From: Dehalococcoidia bacterium
GTDB lineage: Bacteria > Chloroflexota > Dehalococcoidia > SM23-28-2 > WHTN01
DNA length: 37,425 bases
NCBI GenBank assembly: GCA_009377715.1
Contig: WHTN01000015.1
Location: forward strand, 1-37,425
Direction of reading: 5' to 3'
Part shown: one piece after another, positions 6,464-15,079 of the stretch
Numbering within the stretch: the first letter of the stretch is position 1
How the letters are laid out: each line of letters starts with the position of its first letter
Program-made: the position numbers and the translations under genes
Notes under the pieces: generated by a model
Seen by the model: the letters and a program-made list of their open reading frames with translations, nothing else
Databases searched by the model: none
Told to the model about the DNA's origin: nothing

Positions 6464-7573
6464 TTGGGGAAGGGAGTGGTGGGGTCGCCCAGAATTTTAG
6501 AAATGAGGAATGCTAATTCATCTCAGATTACAACTTACGGTGACGCACCGATCACCAGCCGAGGAGACTACGCAGAGTTGAAACGGCTTATCAAAGAAAA
6601 AGGCCTGTTAAACAGGCAGCCTCTATACTACACCTCGCAAATTCTACTGATACTATGCCTATTAGGAGCGAGCATAACGGTCCTCGCTCTCATCGACAAC
6701 CTCTGGCTACAACTGCTAAACGCTGGTTTTTTGGCTTTCGTTTTCCAGCAGATCGTATTTATCGGCCACGATTCGGCGCATCGAGAGATTTTTGGCTCCG
6801 CTAAGAATAACAACGTCATCGCCCTGATCTCCTGGAACCTGCTGCTGGGCGTCAGTAATGGCTGGTGGATGGGCAGGCACAATAGCCATCATGCTCACAC
6901 CAACGAGTTAGACGTGGACCCTGATACTGAACTCGGCTTTCTGTGCTTTTCAGAGGCCGGAGCGGTCAGGAGGACGGGGTTTCAGCGGCTTCTTCTGCAA
7001 TATCAGGCTTACTTGATGCCGGTTTTGTCACTTTACCCGATCATGCTGCGATACTACACGTTCAAATTTCTGCTTCAATCTAAGGGTAGCTATGTAGGGA
7101 AAGTGCCCATTCAGAGGCAGAGGCGGCCGGTAGAGATAGTCCTCGTAATAGTCCATTACGTGTGGTTTCTGGGCCTGCCGATTTATTTCCTCGGCATATG
7201 GCAAGCACTGCTGTTCATCCTTATCCAGCAGGCATTGTTCGGTATATATTACGCTTCGGTTACCGCATCGAATCACAAGGGTATGCCTACTTTGATCGAC
7301 GGCAACCTAGGCTTTTTGCGCCAACAGGTCCTAACGAGCCGAAACGTCCGCTCCCACCCGCTCATCGATTTTTGGTATGGGGGACTGAACTTTCAAATTG
7401 AACACCATCTGTTCCCGAGCTTGCCACGAAACAAACTGAGGGAAACTCAGCGCGTCGTGAGGCGTTTCTGCGAGGAGTGGGAGATTGGCTACCACCAGAC
7501 CGGCCTGGTCCAGTCCTACCGCGAAATCCTCGCTTCGGTACATTCCGCCAGCTGGGCGGCTCGGGAACGCTGA
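6464..7573 (+). CDS. Membrane fatty acid desaturase (acyl-lipid/acyl-CoA type)
   Basis: 369 residues with the three histidine boxes of the FA_desaturase family: HDSAH (residues ~102-106), HNSHH (~138-142) and QIEHH (~312-316). The third box with Gln instead of His is typical of front-end (delta-5/6-like) and linoleoyl-CoA desaturases. Hydrophobic pairs at ~50-95 and ~225-270 form the usual four membrane helices around the diiron site. The enzyme introduces a cis double bond into acyl chains using O2 and an electron donor. TTG 6464 gives the longest frame; ATG 6503 (MRNANSSQI) is an equally good start, and neither has a strong ribosome binding site. The presence of an O2-dependent desaturase indicates at least aerotolerance. 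Confidence 0.88.
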   Translation: MGKGVVGSPRILEMRNANSSQITTYGDAPITSRGDYAELKRLIKEKGLLNRQPLYYTSQILLILCLLGASITVLALIDNLWLQLLNAGFLAFVFQQIVFIGHDSAHREIFGSAKNNNVIALISWNLLLGVSNGWWMGRHNSHHAHTNELDVDPDTELGFLCFSEAGAVRRTGFQRLLLQYQAYLMPVLSLYPIMLRYYTFKFLLQSKGSYVGKVPIQRQRRPVEIVLVIVHYVWFLGLPIYFLGIWQALLFILIQQALFGIYYASVTASNHKGMPTLIDGNLGFLRQQVLTSRNVRSHPLIDFWYGGLNFQIEHHLFPSLPRNKLRETQRVVRRFCEEWEIGYHQTGLVQSYREILASVHSASWAARER

Positions 7574-7738
7574 TACAATATTTTTAACCTCGTCTACGAC
7601 GGAGGGGAACGTCGATTCTTTTCTGTTGCGTTTAGGCGGTTGACAAAATCTAAGCGCGTGCCTAGACTGCGGCTGCATTTGCCTGAGGATGTCATGATGG
7701 GTAGCGTTGAGGCAGGCGGAGACAACCGATAACTACAG

Positions 7739-7780
7739 GGCCGGTTCGCCGACAAGCGGGCGAATCGGCCTTATCTTTTT
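7739..7780 (+). terminator. Rho-independent terminator
   Basis: GGCCGGTTCGCC (7739-7750) pairs with GGCGAATCGGCC (7759-7770) with one G-T wobble and a 7-base loop, followed by TTATCTTTTT. It lies 165 bp after the desaturase stop and could end that transcript or a short leader RNA. The 7574-7738 stretch holds no recognisable gene. Confidence 0.7.
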
Positions 7781-8114
7781 GGAGGGCAGATCTCTAAGCT
7801 GAACTGAATGGCATTCCAGCAGCTGAATAAAAGGCGGCTCCGTACGCCTGGTAAGCCACGGAGCCGCTGCCAAAGGTGTGGAGAAACACAACTATGGCTT
7901 TGTTATTTTAGCCACGGTGTGAGCTTCAAGACAAGGCCTCGGCTAACACTGCTTAATCAGATCAGCTCCTGCGCACACGGCCAGAATATCCCCCTCATCC
8001 ATGGATGAAGGCCGAATTAGGGAACGGCTCCGTCGAAAGGAGGCATTGAGCTAGGCAGCCAAACAACAAACTATGTGTCTCTGTGGATAGTTCGAAATTG
8101 TAAGGAGGCCAGCT
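7781..8114 (+). other. Long non-coding leader with hairpins upstream of the orphan gene
   Basis: No convincing gene here; the 66-codon frame at 7808-8008 has no ribosome binding site and looks like noise. A perfect 10-bp stem GCGGCTCCGT (7834-7843) / ACGGAGCCGC (7858-7867) stands at the front, and a second GGCTCCGT word occurs near 8025-8033. TAAGGAGG at 8101-8108 is the ribosome binding site of the next gene. The region could be a structured 5' UTR, but no known riboswitch pattern was recognised. Confidence 0.35.
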
Positions 8115-9035
8115 ATGACTATGGAAAGGCTCGAGTCACTGCATCAGCAGATCGTACGAGAGATCAACGCAGAGCGTAATCGGGAGGCGCTAGATTTCAT
8201 AGCTGAGAAGAGAGCTCAGCGCGACGCGGCGGCGGATAAGGAAAAGCGCGCCTTAGATGAGATGAGAGGCATAGGACTAGAAATGGACCGATTCGATGCG
8301 TTCCATGCCAGCCTAGCTTCGACGCAGGAAAGAGAACTAGAAGAGGTCAGATCTAAGTATGCTGCTGCCGATCCAGTCGCCGCGTCGCGTATCGATCCAC
8401 AGCTTTACCGCTCCGTGGCATTAAATGCAGCACTGGTCTCTGGTGACGCCAAGAGTTTAGATATCCCAAGTTACGCAGCAGTCTTTTCAACCAAGGATGA
8501 TCAAGATGACTTATCCGGAGGCACTGGGACGGATGTGTACAACTATACGGTCATTGACTCTTGGGATTGGGCAAAGGGAGCGGGGTCGGGACTCTTCGGG
8601 TCTGGTGCTGGATCGTATCAGGTATGGGCTGAGTGGGGTTACTGGTTCATGCCGCATACTAACAAGTACTACAGCATCAACTGCCATAACACCTTTCGCG
8701 GATTTTACATTGTAAAAGCAGACGATGGGTTCTGGACATCGAAGTACGCGCGGGGCTACATCTCCGTTTGGGTCAACGTATCGCAGTACAACTGGAAGGG
8801 TTGGCATAGCGTTGGCGTGTTGGATGTGCGTGGCGACAATATCAACGCGAATAGTCGATTCGATACGGACAGGCATACGTATTATAGTTCCCTGCTCGGT
8901 GGCGGCGACTGGGCCTACGTAAGAAACGTCGTTGGGCTTTACGTGTACGCGCGCGGTAGTGGCTCGTACGCAGAACTAAACTTCGCAACCGGCGCGGCTA
9001 ACTATCTAATGGCGCCACACGTACATATTTACTAA
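8115..9035 (+). CDS. Orphan protein: N-terminal coiled coil plus aromatic-rich beta domain
   Basis: 306 residues, ATG preceded by TAAGGAGG, so translation is well supported. Residues 1-85 are highly charged and helical (QQIVREINAERNREALDF, KEKRALDEMRG), a likely coiled coil. Residues ~140-306 are rich in Trp, Tyr and Gly (DSWDWAKGAG, YQVWAEWGYWFMP, KGWHSVGVLDVRGDN, YVRNVVGLYVYARGSGSYAELNF) and look like an all-beta sandwich such as a lectin or jelly-roll fold. There is no signal peptide. The gene stands alone with its own terminator. I do not recognise a family and propose no function. Confidence 0.7.
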   Translation: MTMERLESLHQQIVREINAERNREALDFIAEKRAQRDAAADKEKRALDEMRGIGLEMDRFDAFHASLASTQERELEEVRSKYAAADPVAASRIDPQLYRSVALNAALVSGDAKSLDIPSYAAVFSTKDDQDDLSGGTGTDVYNYTVIDSWDWAKGAGSGLFGSGAGSYQVWAEWGYWFMPHTNKYYSINCHNTFRGFYIVKADDGFWTSKYARGYISVWVNVSQYNWKGWHSVGVLDVRGDNINANSRFDTDRHTYYSSLLGGGDWAYVRNVVGLYVYARGSGSYAELNFATGAANYLMAPHVHIY

Positions 9036-9087
9036 CTAGTTGCTGGACGGCAAAAGGCTAAAGCCTGACAACGCAACTTTAGGCTAA

Positions 9088-9127
9088 GAAGGGGCGGCCC
9101 CCCTTGGAGGCCGCCCCTTCTTTTATT
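9088..9127 (+). terminator. Rho-independent terminator
   Basis: GAAGGGGCGGCC (9088-9099) pairs perfectly with GGCCGCCCCTTC (9109-9120), followed by TTTTATT. It ends the transcript of the orphan gene about 50 bp after its stop. Confidence 0.88.
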
Positions 9128-9215
9128 CGATTGTAGCGAAGCGAAGTGTCTTACGCGTTAGCAGTTCTAAACGTAGACTCTTCGCGTCGCTTAGGGTGAC
9201 ATGCGAAGGAATCGC

Positions 9216-10316
9216 CTAAGAGACGGGAGCGCCCGAACTTACGATATCGCTGAGGTCTACCTTTAGCTCCGCGGCAAGCTCTTCGAGTTCATTCCAGTAA
9301 TGGTCGTCGAGCGGAATGCCGTTCTTAGACCGATCTTCCCGCGTCCGGAAACCGCGTTCGCCGGGCAGATAGATGGCGTCGACGTCCTTCTTACGCTTGG
9401 AGCCGCGGATCTCGCGAATACGCTCGTCCACCTTGCCCTTGAAGGCGTCTACGTCCTGGAAGAAGCTGATGTTCAGGGCGATGATGAACGACGGCGTCTG
9501 CAGCATGGAGTTACGGGTGAACGCTTCGCTGCCGCTCATGAGCGCCGGCAGTATGCCACCGAGCATGTCGACGGCTAGCTGAACGGCGTAGCCCTTATGA
9601 TTTCCAGCCATGTTCTCCATCGAGCCGTGCTGTTCGTCGCGAGTGCCGCCGGTTATCTTTGAGAGATCGTTAGTGGGCTCGCCATCGTCGTCCAGGAAGA
9701 GGCCGTACGGAATAGGGTTTTCGGGGTGGCGCCGGAGGACGCCGAGGCCAGCGAAAGTAGTGGACGAAGTCGCCATATCGATGATGATCGGCGGCTCATC
9801 CTTCGCCGGTATGCCGAAGGCGAGCGGGTTGGTGCCGAGCATCCGCTTCACGCCGCCCCACGGCGGGGAGATCGCTGACGAACAGGTGAAGTAGAGGCCG
9901 ATCATATCGTTTTCCGCGATCTTATGCACGAAGAAGCCGAGCGCGCCGTTGTGCGGGCTGTTCGTGATTGTCGCTGCGGCAATGCCAGTCTTCTTCGCCT
10001 TTTCGATTACCTTTTCGGTCGCCAGTAGTGCGACCATGTGGCCGACGCACCAGTCGGCGTCGATAGCGATCGTGGCGGGCGTCTCGTTCAGGATGACAGG
10101 CTTGCCGCCTTTGTTCAGGTTAGCGCCCATGACGCCCGTCCCCATATACGTTTTGACGTACGTAGGGAAATGGCCCGCGCCGTGAGTGTCGTGGCCGTGT
10201 AGGCTCGCCCAGAGGAGCGATTCGGTTACGGCGTGGGTCTCTTCATCGGTTGCGCCAGCGGCTTTGAACAAACGGCTGGCGATCTGGCGAAATTGATCGC
10301 TGGTGACTGTAGGCAT
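9216..10316 (-). CDS. Ldh/malate dehydrogenase-family NAD(P)-dependent oxidoreductase
   Basis: 366 residues from ATG 10316, chosen because GAGGAGACC lies just upstream and the protein then begins MPTVTSDQFRQIASRLF as in the family. Signatures of the LDH2/MDH2 family (YlbC/YiaK/ComC type, not Rossmann) are LLWASLHGHDTHGAGHFPTY, TNSPHNGALGFFVHKIAEN, PPWGGVKRMLGTNPLAFGIPA, IIIDMATSST and NHKGYAVQLAVDMLGG. These enzymes reduce 2-oxoacids to 2-hydroxyacids (malate, sulfolactate, ureidoglycolate, 2,3-diketogulonate), and the substrate cannot be told from sequence. The next upstream gene on the same strand is a bicupin with an R1 repeat between. Confidence 0.88.
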   Translation of the reverse strand: MPTVTSDQFRQIASRLFKAAGATDEETHAVTESLLWASLHGHDTHGAGHFPTYVKTYMGTGVMGANLNKGGKPVILNETPATIAIDADWCVGHMVALLATEKVIEKAKKTGIAAATITNSPHNGALGFFVHKIAENDMIGLYFTCSSAISPPWGGVKRMLGTNPLAFGIPAKDEPPIIIDMATSSTTFAGLGVLRRHPENPIPYGLFLDDDGEPTNDLSKITGGTRDEQHGSMENMAGNHKGYAVQLAVDMLGGILPALMSGSEAFTRNSMLQTPSFIIALNISFFQDVDAFKGKVDERIREIRGSKRKKDVDAIYLPGERGFRTREDRSKNGIPLDDHYWNELEELAAELKVDLSDIVSSGAPVS

Positions 10317-10343
10317 AGAGGTCTCCTCATACTCAGAACAATT

Positions 10344-10457
10344 CACCCCAAACCCCTCAAGGGGTTTAAGGTAGTCCTTCGGGATTTATTTTATATTAAG
10401 GGGGGACACCCCCCTTGCCCCCTGCCAAAGGGGCTATGCCCCTCTGGACTCCCCCAT
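10344..10457. repeat. Interspersed ~115-bp repeat R1, copy 2
   Basis: CACCCCAAACCCCTCAAGG followed by GTAGTCCTTCGGG, an AT-rich core, GGGGGGACACCCCCC and CAAAGGGGCTATGCCCCTCTGG. It lies 28 bp upstream of the dehydrogenase start, inside the presumed 5' region of that gene. Confidence 0.88.
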
Positions 10458-10465
10458 AGATAAAG

Positions 10466-10499
10466 AGTTGCCGCTGCACTGCGAAGCACAGCGGCAACT
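10466..10499 (-). terminator. Hairpin terminator after the bicupin gene
   Basis: AGTTGCCGCTG (10466-10476) pairs perfectly with CAGCGGCAACT (10489-10499). On the minus strand the stem is followed by CTTTATC, a modest T-rich tail. It is about 40 bp downstream of the bicupin stop. Confidence 0.65.
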
Positions 10500-10537
10500 G
10501 TCTCACTCTAATCTAAACCTATGTCGTTTTACCCGCA

Positions 10538-11365
10538 CTATCCCTGGACAAGCCCCAGACCCGATGAAGGCAGCGGGCCTTCGATGCAGAGGTATCGTAA
10601 AGCAACGGCGCCGGTGTTGATGGTGCCGTGGGTCTGTCCGGCAGCGGAGATGCAGATATCGCCGGGCTGGATCGGCACAGTGTTGCCTTCCTCGTCCAGA
10701 CGGAACTCGCCGATGCCTTCGAGGATCAACAGCAACGTGTCGGCCTCTTCGTGGGCATGTGCGTACTTGCCGGAGTTCGGCTCGACGGTGACGATGTTGG
10801 CCATGTGCTCGGTCAGGCCGCGCGGCATAACCCTCTTGATCATGTAGCCAGGGATGCCCTCGCCGGGAAGTTCGATGAAGCCGCCCTCAGCGATGAGACG
10901 GCGCAGGTTTTGAACACGGTTCAGGCCTTCAGCCTGGGCCGGTCGAGTCGGCTCGTGGCCCATCACCAGACCGCCGGCGGGCAGCGGGCCTTCGACGGCC
11001 AGATAGCGCATCGGGATCTGGCCAGTGTTCTTGGTGCCATGGATCATGCCGGCCAGCGAAATAGCGATGTCGCCGGGCTGGATGGGCACGGTGTTGTCGT
11101 GCTCGTCCAGGATGTACTCGCCAACGCCTTCCAAGAAGACGAAGAATGTGCCGGCAGTAGTGTGAGTGTGGGCGAACTTGCCGGAACCAGGCTCAACGTT
11201 GACGATGTTGATCATGTGCCTGACCTGACCACGCTCGTTGCCGCGCTCGATCATCGCCTTGACCACGTAGCCCGGGATGCCTTCGCCGGGGACTTCGTGG
11301 AAGCCGCCGGTCGCGCTCTCTACCCTCAGGTTCTTGACCCTTAGTGAAGTTGTTATTGTTGCCAT
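10538..11365 (-). CDS. Bicupin protein (two tandem cupin domains)
   Basis: 275 residues with an internal duplication. Residues ~5-130 and ~145-270 each follow the order EVPGEGIPGY (or ELPGEGIPGY), MINIVNVEP (MANIVTVEP), a SGKFAHTHTTAGTFFVFLEG-like metal-site block, TVPIQPGDI, and MRYLAVEGPLP (LRYLCIEGPLP). Each half keeps the cupin motif-1 histidines (HTH, HAH) and a Glu/Gly-rich motif 2 with His (IHGTKNTG, THGTINTG). Function within the cupin superfamily (dioxygenase, isomerase, storage) is not deducible. ATG 11365 follows AAGGAGGAG, a strong ribosome binding site. It may be co-transcribed with the dehydrogenase, although a hairpin terminator separates them. Confidence 0.8.
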   Translation of the reverse strand: MATITTSLRVKNLRVESATGGFHEVPGEGIPGYVVKAMIERGNERGQVRHMINIVNVEPGSGKFAHTHTTAGTFFVFLEGVGEYILDEHDNTVPIQPGDIAISLAGMIHGTKNTGQIPMRYLAVEGPLPAGGLVMGHEPTRPAQAEGLNRVQNLRRLIAEGGFIELPGEGIPGYMIKRVMPRGLTEHMANIVTVEPNSGKYAHAHEEADTLLLILEGIGEFRLDEEGNTVPIQPGDICISAAGQTHGTINTGAVALRYLCIEGPLPSSGLGLVQG

Positions 11366-11453
11366 TGCTCCTCCTTCAATTGCTCCTTAAGTGGTTGCCA
11401 TATGAATAACACATGCAATAAAACCTTGTCAATACTAGAGTTGTTGGCAAAAT

Positions 11454-11858
11454 TTACGCATACGAGGAGCCTGCTGTGAGGGGGGATCTGCGGAGCATAC
11501 CAGAGACGCGTCGCGTAAGTCCGCGGGGATTCTTGCGAATGGTGCATTCCCAAACCGTCATTGAAGTCCATCCCATATCAGCGAGCCGCTTCTTTGCGGC
11601 TGCGTCACGGCGGCGGTTAGCAGTGAATTTGTCGCGCCAGAAAGCTTCATGCGCCTTGGGCATCCTGGGCTTGCAGCGGGGACACTGGTGCCAAAAACAG
11701 CCGTTCACAAAAACCGCCAATTGCGCAGCGAGGAACACGAAATCGGGGGAGCCTGGTAATGACCGAAGATTCCGGTCATACCCAGCAATGCCGTACGCTT
11801 TCAGGGCTTCATCAAGCAGGTCCTCAGTGCGCGTACGCCCGTGGTTAGAGCTCATTGA
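11454..11858 (-). CDS. vsr: Vsr-type very short patch repair endonuclease
   Basis: About 134 residues from ATG 11858. The family core is complete: LPGSPDFVF (catalytic Asp), AVFVNGCFWHQCPRC (zinc Cys and His residues plus the conserved FWH), HEAFWRDKFTANRRRD and RLADMGWTSMTVWEC. E. coli Vsr nicks next to T:G mismatches that arise when a C5-methylated cytosine deaminates. An alternative ATG at 11924 would overlap the upstream ATPase gene by 35 bp and add a low-complexity tail, so 11858, preceded by GGAACTCA, is preferred. It is the third gene of a C5-methyltransferase / GHKL ATPase / Vsr cassette, which fits repair of damage caused by the methyltransferase. Confidence 0.88.
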   Translation of the reverse strand, partial: SMSSNHGRTRTEDLLDEALKAYGIAGYDRNLRSLPGSPDFVFLAAQLAVFVNGCFWHQCPRCKPRMPKAHEAFWRDKFTANRRRDAAAKKRLADMGWTSMTVWECTIRKNPRGLTRRVSGMLRRSPLTAGSSYA

Positions 11859-11889
11859 GTTCCGCACGCTGATCGACGAAGCCGGCGGG

Positions 11890-13935
11890 TTACTCGGAGA
11901 TCTCGTGCTCGTCTGCGACGCCATCGTCTGGCCTTAAAACCACCTCAATGGTCATCTCTTCATTATCTACCTGACGTATTGCAGCGATTAGCTTGGATAT
12001 GCGACCTGCTTCCTTATGCTTCTCCAAGTATTCACTGTTTGCCTTAAAACTACGGTCAATGAGTTCTTGATAGTGAATTACCCGGGTGTTGTACTCGGAA
12101 AGACTCCTCAAGCCTCTGTCCCGATCATCCGCTGCAGCCCACCCATCCGGCCACTGGCCGATGACGCATACAATCTCAATTGGGTCGTGGGGTGTTCCTA
12201 TCTGAGTCAGAAGACTTCGCAGCGCTCTGAAGTACTTCGTTACTTGGTCCACAAGCTCCCCTTGGGTAATTACTCTTTCGGGCCGCTTGAGCTCTACGAT
12301 GATATGCTTGCCCGCCGCTGTTTTGTACTTGATGTCGACGCGCCCCATCCGCTCATTGTCGTTCAGATGCACGTCGACTTCTTCGAACTCCTTAATAAGC
12401 CTTTGCTCCATATAGTCAGATCCGGCTGCGCGTTCCCATGAGTTATCAAGAAGCCAGAGGTGCTCGAAGAGGTGCTCCTGTATCAACTTCTCTTTTGCAT
12501 TCTCGTCGACAAGCTCGCTCAATGCCTCAATAAAAGAGACTCTTCCCTTCACGATTTGGTGGTAGAGTGATGCCTCGATATCGTCCAGGTTAAGAAATGC
12601 TCGGGATAGCGCCCCTAAGTTACCTGGAGTCAACTCGTCGAGTGCGTCTAGTTGGCTTTTGTATCTGAGGTGTTCAAACGCGAGAACGCCGTGAACAAAA
12701 AGCTCCCTGCGATCTGCCTCAGTCTCAAAATCCAGCTGGTTGATTCTACCGAACAGTTTCCCGGCACGTACTCGGTCATCATGGCCGAGTTGTGCCATCC
12801 ACTCCTTGATCGCCGGAATCTCCTCGGCCTTCTTCACACCTGTGTCCTTGCGCAGCGTAGTCCATTGAGCCTGAATGTTTTTCAGCTCAGGTTCTAGAAA
12901 CTGTCGAAGACTCTGGTAACGATCATCATCCTCTATGATGTGCTGTCTACTCGTCGTGGCGATATCATCCTTGTCATCTAGATCCAGAAAGTCAGCATCG
13001 ATCTCCCCGATGACGTATTTTGAATATACGCCGCCTTCGGTAAAGGTTTCTAATACGTCTTCCTGGGCCAACTTGCCGCGCACCAGGATACTTATCTTGT
13101 TCAGCGATTCGTTGCCTTCCCTCAAGTTTCCGGAGTTGTGGGCAGTCCCGATCCACCCCCTGATCATGTACCCCTTGCTCTCATCCACAATCCCAGAACG
13201 CGCCTCTTCATATTCCAGGTTCTTGCATTCGCTTACGTAATTTCTAGCGTCGTCACCGTAGTGCCAAAGATACTGGATCTTATGGAAGTAGTCGCGATCG
13301 GCGAGTCCGATAGGATCACCATTAACACGTACTTTGAAATTCCACTTGTCGCCTAATATACTGAACCTCCTAGCGATACGGCGGCGCAGGGCGGCAGGAG
13401 TTTGGCTAACGGACTTCTTCAGGGCTCTAAGAACTATCGTCGTACCACGGTCAAACGTCAATTGGTCAGTGGGCAGGGGCTGAGGGTTATAAGTTGCGTT
13501 CGGATTCTTCCTGATAAGTGCCTCAATGTCAGACAGCTTCATCCTTAGAGCGTTACGCTGGCCATCCTTTATCGTTTGCAAGTCAACGATATTTGCCGTT
13601 GAAAAAAGCGAGAGTTTACCAATGCCCTTACGGCCCATCACGGGTCTACCCATTGCTGTTACGCCACCGCCCGGCTGATCGCGCTTCTGATATCCCACAT
13701 GAAGATAACGGTTGTTAACATCGTCTCTAGTCATACCAATGCCGTTGTCCGTAATCGTGATCTGCGGTTCGTCAGACTCAATCACTATATCAACTTCCGT
13801 CGCGTCAGCATCCCACGCGTTCGCAACTACTTCCGAAAGAACCGCGGGAACGTTGCTATACAGATAGATGCCTAGATGCTGCAGAACGTTGAGGTCGATC
13901 GACAGAGAGTAGGGCGCATCCCTAGTGGAAGCCAT
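11890..13935 (-). CDS. MORC/MutL-like GHKL ATPase with C-terminal PD-(D/E)XK-like nuclease domain
   Basis: 681 residues. Residues ~10-200 are a GHKL ATPase: N box SEVVANAWDADA (E35, N39, D42), G1 box TDNGIGM (63-68), G2 box GRKGIGK (101-107). Residues ~200-340 match a transducer-like S5 region. The C-terminal part holds RVDIKY and, about 15 residues on, VELKRPE (~530-552), the D...ExK spacing of a PD-(D/E)XK nuclease. A helical linker (~350-520) joins them. The gene starts one base after the methyltransferase stop and is followed by vsr. MORC/MutL-like ATPases linked to restriction-modification genes are known (Iyer, Abhiman and Aravind, 2008), and this fits as an ATP-dependent restriction effector. 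Nuclease activity is inferred. Confidence 0.85.
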   Translation of the reverse strand: MASTRDAPYSLSIDLNVLQHLGIYLYSNVPAVLSEVVANAWDADATEVDIVIESDEPQITITDNGIGMTRDDVNNRYLHVGYQKRDQPGGGVTAMGRPVMGRKGIGKLSLFSTANIVDLQTIKDGQRNALRMKLSDIEALIRKNPNATYNPQPLPTDQLTFDRGTTIVLRALKKSVSQTPAALRRRIARRFSILGDKWNFKVRVNGDPIGLADRDYFHKIQYLWHYGDDARNYVSECKNLEYEEARSGIVDESKGYMIRGWIGTAHNSGNLREGNESLNKISILVRGKLAQEDVLETFTEGGVYSKYVIGEIDADFLDLDDKDDIATTSRQHIIEDDDRYQSLRQFLEPELKNIQAQWTTLRKDTGVKKAEEIPAIKEWMAQLGHDDRVRAGKLFGRINQLDFETEADRRELFVHGVLAFEHLRYKSQLDALDELTPGNLGALSRAFLNLDDIEASLYHQIVKGRVSFIEALSELVDENAKEKLIQEHLFEHLWLLDNSWERAAGSDYMEQRLIKEFEEVDVHLNDNERMGRVDIKYKTAAGKHIIVELKRPERVITQGELVDQVTKYFRALRSLLTQIGTPHDPIEIVCVIGQWPDGWAAADDRDRGLRSLSEYNTRVIHYQELIDRSFKANSEYLEKHKEAGRISKLIAAIRQVDNEEMTIEVVLRPDDGVADEHEISE

Positions 13936-13936
13936 C

Positions 13937-14971
13937 TCAAATATAATCCTTCATATGAACGTTCAAAGAGCGGCCTACCGCTCGCCCCAGTAGCAATGGG
14001 ACCGCATTCCCTATCAGGCGTCCTGTGACATTGAATCTGACATCTTCATTGGGGTCGACAAACTCGTAGTCCGGTGGGAAAGTCTGTAGAAGGGCACCTT
14101 CTCGTAGGGAGATGGCCCTGTCCTGCTCGGGGTGGCCAAATCGACCGTTGCCAAACCCAAAATACTGCGTCGTGAGCGTTGGCGCGGGCCGATCCCATTC
14201 CATGCGGCCATACACGGATGGGTAGGTATTGCCCGTTTCCGAATTATGACATTCTGCAATCAGGCTCTTGTCCCATTCCCTCCACGTACTTCCAGGCCGA
14301 GATACCCGGATCCGCTTCAGATTTAGATCACCGAGCCTGGAAGCCTTATGCAATCGGTCTGAGCTATTCTCTTCCCCTGAGCGTAGGGTCGGCATATGCG
14401 AGATCGTTTGTCGCACAGTCACCGGATGGTCCTCCGGATGGGTAGAGGGAGTGAGTTGAACGGAACCAAACATAGAGGCAAAGGCCACGAGCCTAGTGCG
14501 CGACTGAGGGATACCATACTGCCGACAGTCGACCACATATTCGCTCCAACGGTAACCCATGCGTTTAAGGTCACGAACGAACTGCCAGTAAGAATGGTGC
14601 TTGCGCAGTTGTCTTACGTTCTCTAATGTGACCAGTTCGGGAGACACGTAATCCACTATATCTCGAAACGCCCCCAACAGATGCCAGCGGTCCTCATACA
14701 CCCTCTTACTGCCTCTTGAGTAGATCGAGTAGGGTTGGCAGGGTGCACACCCCGCTATAATTCGAATTCCGTCCTGAGGGAAAAGCCGGTCGACTTCCCT
14801 AGGATCTACGTCCATGAGGTCACATTCGACGAAAGGGACCTCGTTGTTGTACTCGTATGGATACCGGCAAGCCGGGTCGATATCGTACCCAGCGAGCACT
14901 TGGACCCCTTCGTCAAGCAGGCCCCGAGTTAAACCACCAGCTCCACAAAACAGATCTACGGCATATAGCAA
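13937..14971 (-). CDS. DNA cytosine-5 methyltransferase
   Basis: 344 residues with the ordered m5C-methyltransferase motifs: I DLFCGAGG (~6-13), IV GCAPCQPYS with catalytic Cys (~75-82), VI LENVRQL, VIII QYGIPQSRTR, a target-recognition segment (~190-270) containing RPAPTLTTQY, and X GNAVP near residue 325. It transfers a methyl group from S-adenosylmethionine to C5 of cytosine in a specific site; the site is not predictable. The stop TGA lies one base before the ATG of the GHKL ATPase, so the two are translated together. About 108 bp separate it from pyrE upstream on the same strand, room for its own promoter. It probably protects self DNA in a restriction-type system. Confidence 0.93.
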   Translation of the reverse strand: MLYAVDLFCGAGGLTRGLLDEGVQVLAGYDIDPACRYPYEYNNEVPFVECDLMDVDPREVDRLFPQDGIRIIAGCAPCQPYSIYSRGSKRVYEDRWHLLGAFRDIVDYVSPELVTLENVRQLRKHHSYWQFVRDLKRMGYRWSEYVVDCRQYGIPQSRTRLVAFASMFGSVQLTPSTHPEDHPVTVRQTISHMPTLRSGEENSSDRLHKASRLGDLNLKRIRVSRPGSTWREWDKSLIAECHNSETGNTYPSVYGRMEWDRPAPTLTTQYFGFGNGRFGHPEQDRAISLREGALLQTFPPDYEFVDPNEDVRFNVTGRLIGNAVPLLLGRAVGRSLNVHMKDYI

Positions 14972-15079
14972 CGATATGCGACCCTCCTACTGCTGTCCAT
15001 TCTAGCAACACCACAAATACCGTTCAATTCGGCTCTGCGGGAGCCTGCGTTTCGAATGACGGAGGCGTTGTTCAGGATG

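Noticed and set aside
7690-7780. Riboswitch ending in the 7739-7780 terminator
   Set aside because: The preceding ~50 bases match no riboswitch consensus I know, and the next gene is more than 330 bp away; only the terminator is supported.
7808-8008. 66-codon frame with CQRCGE
   Set aside because: No ribosome binding site, and it overlaps a perfect hairpin in the leader of the orphan gene; composition is not protein-like.
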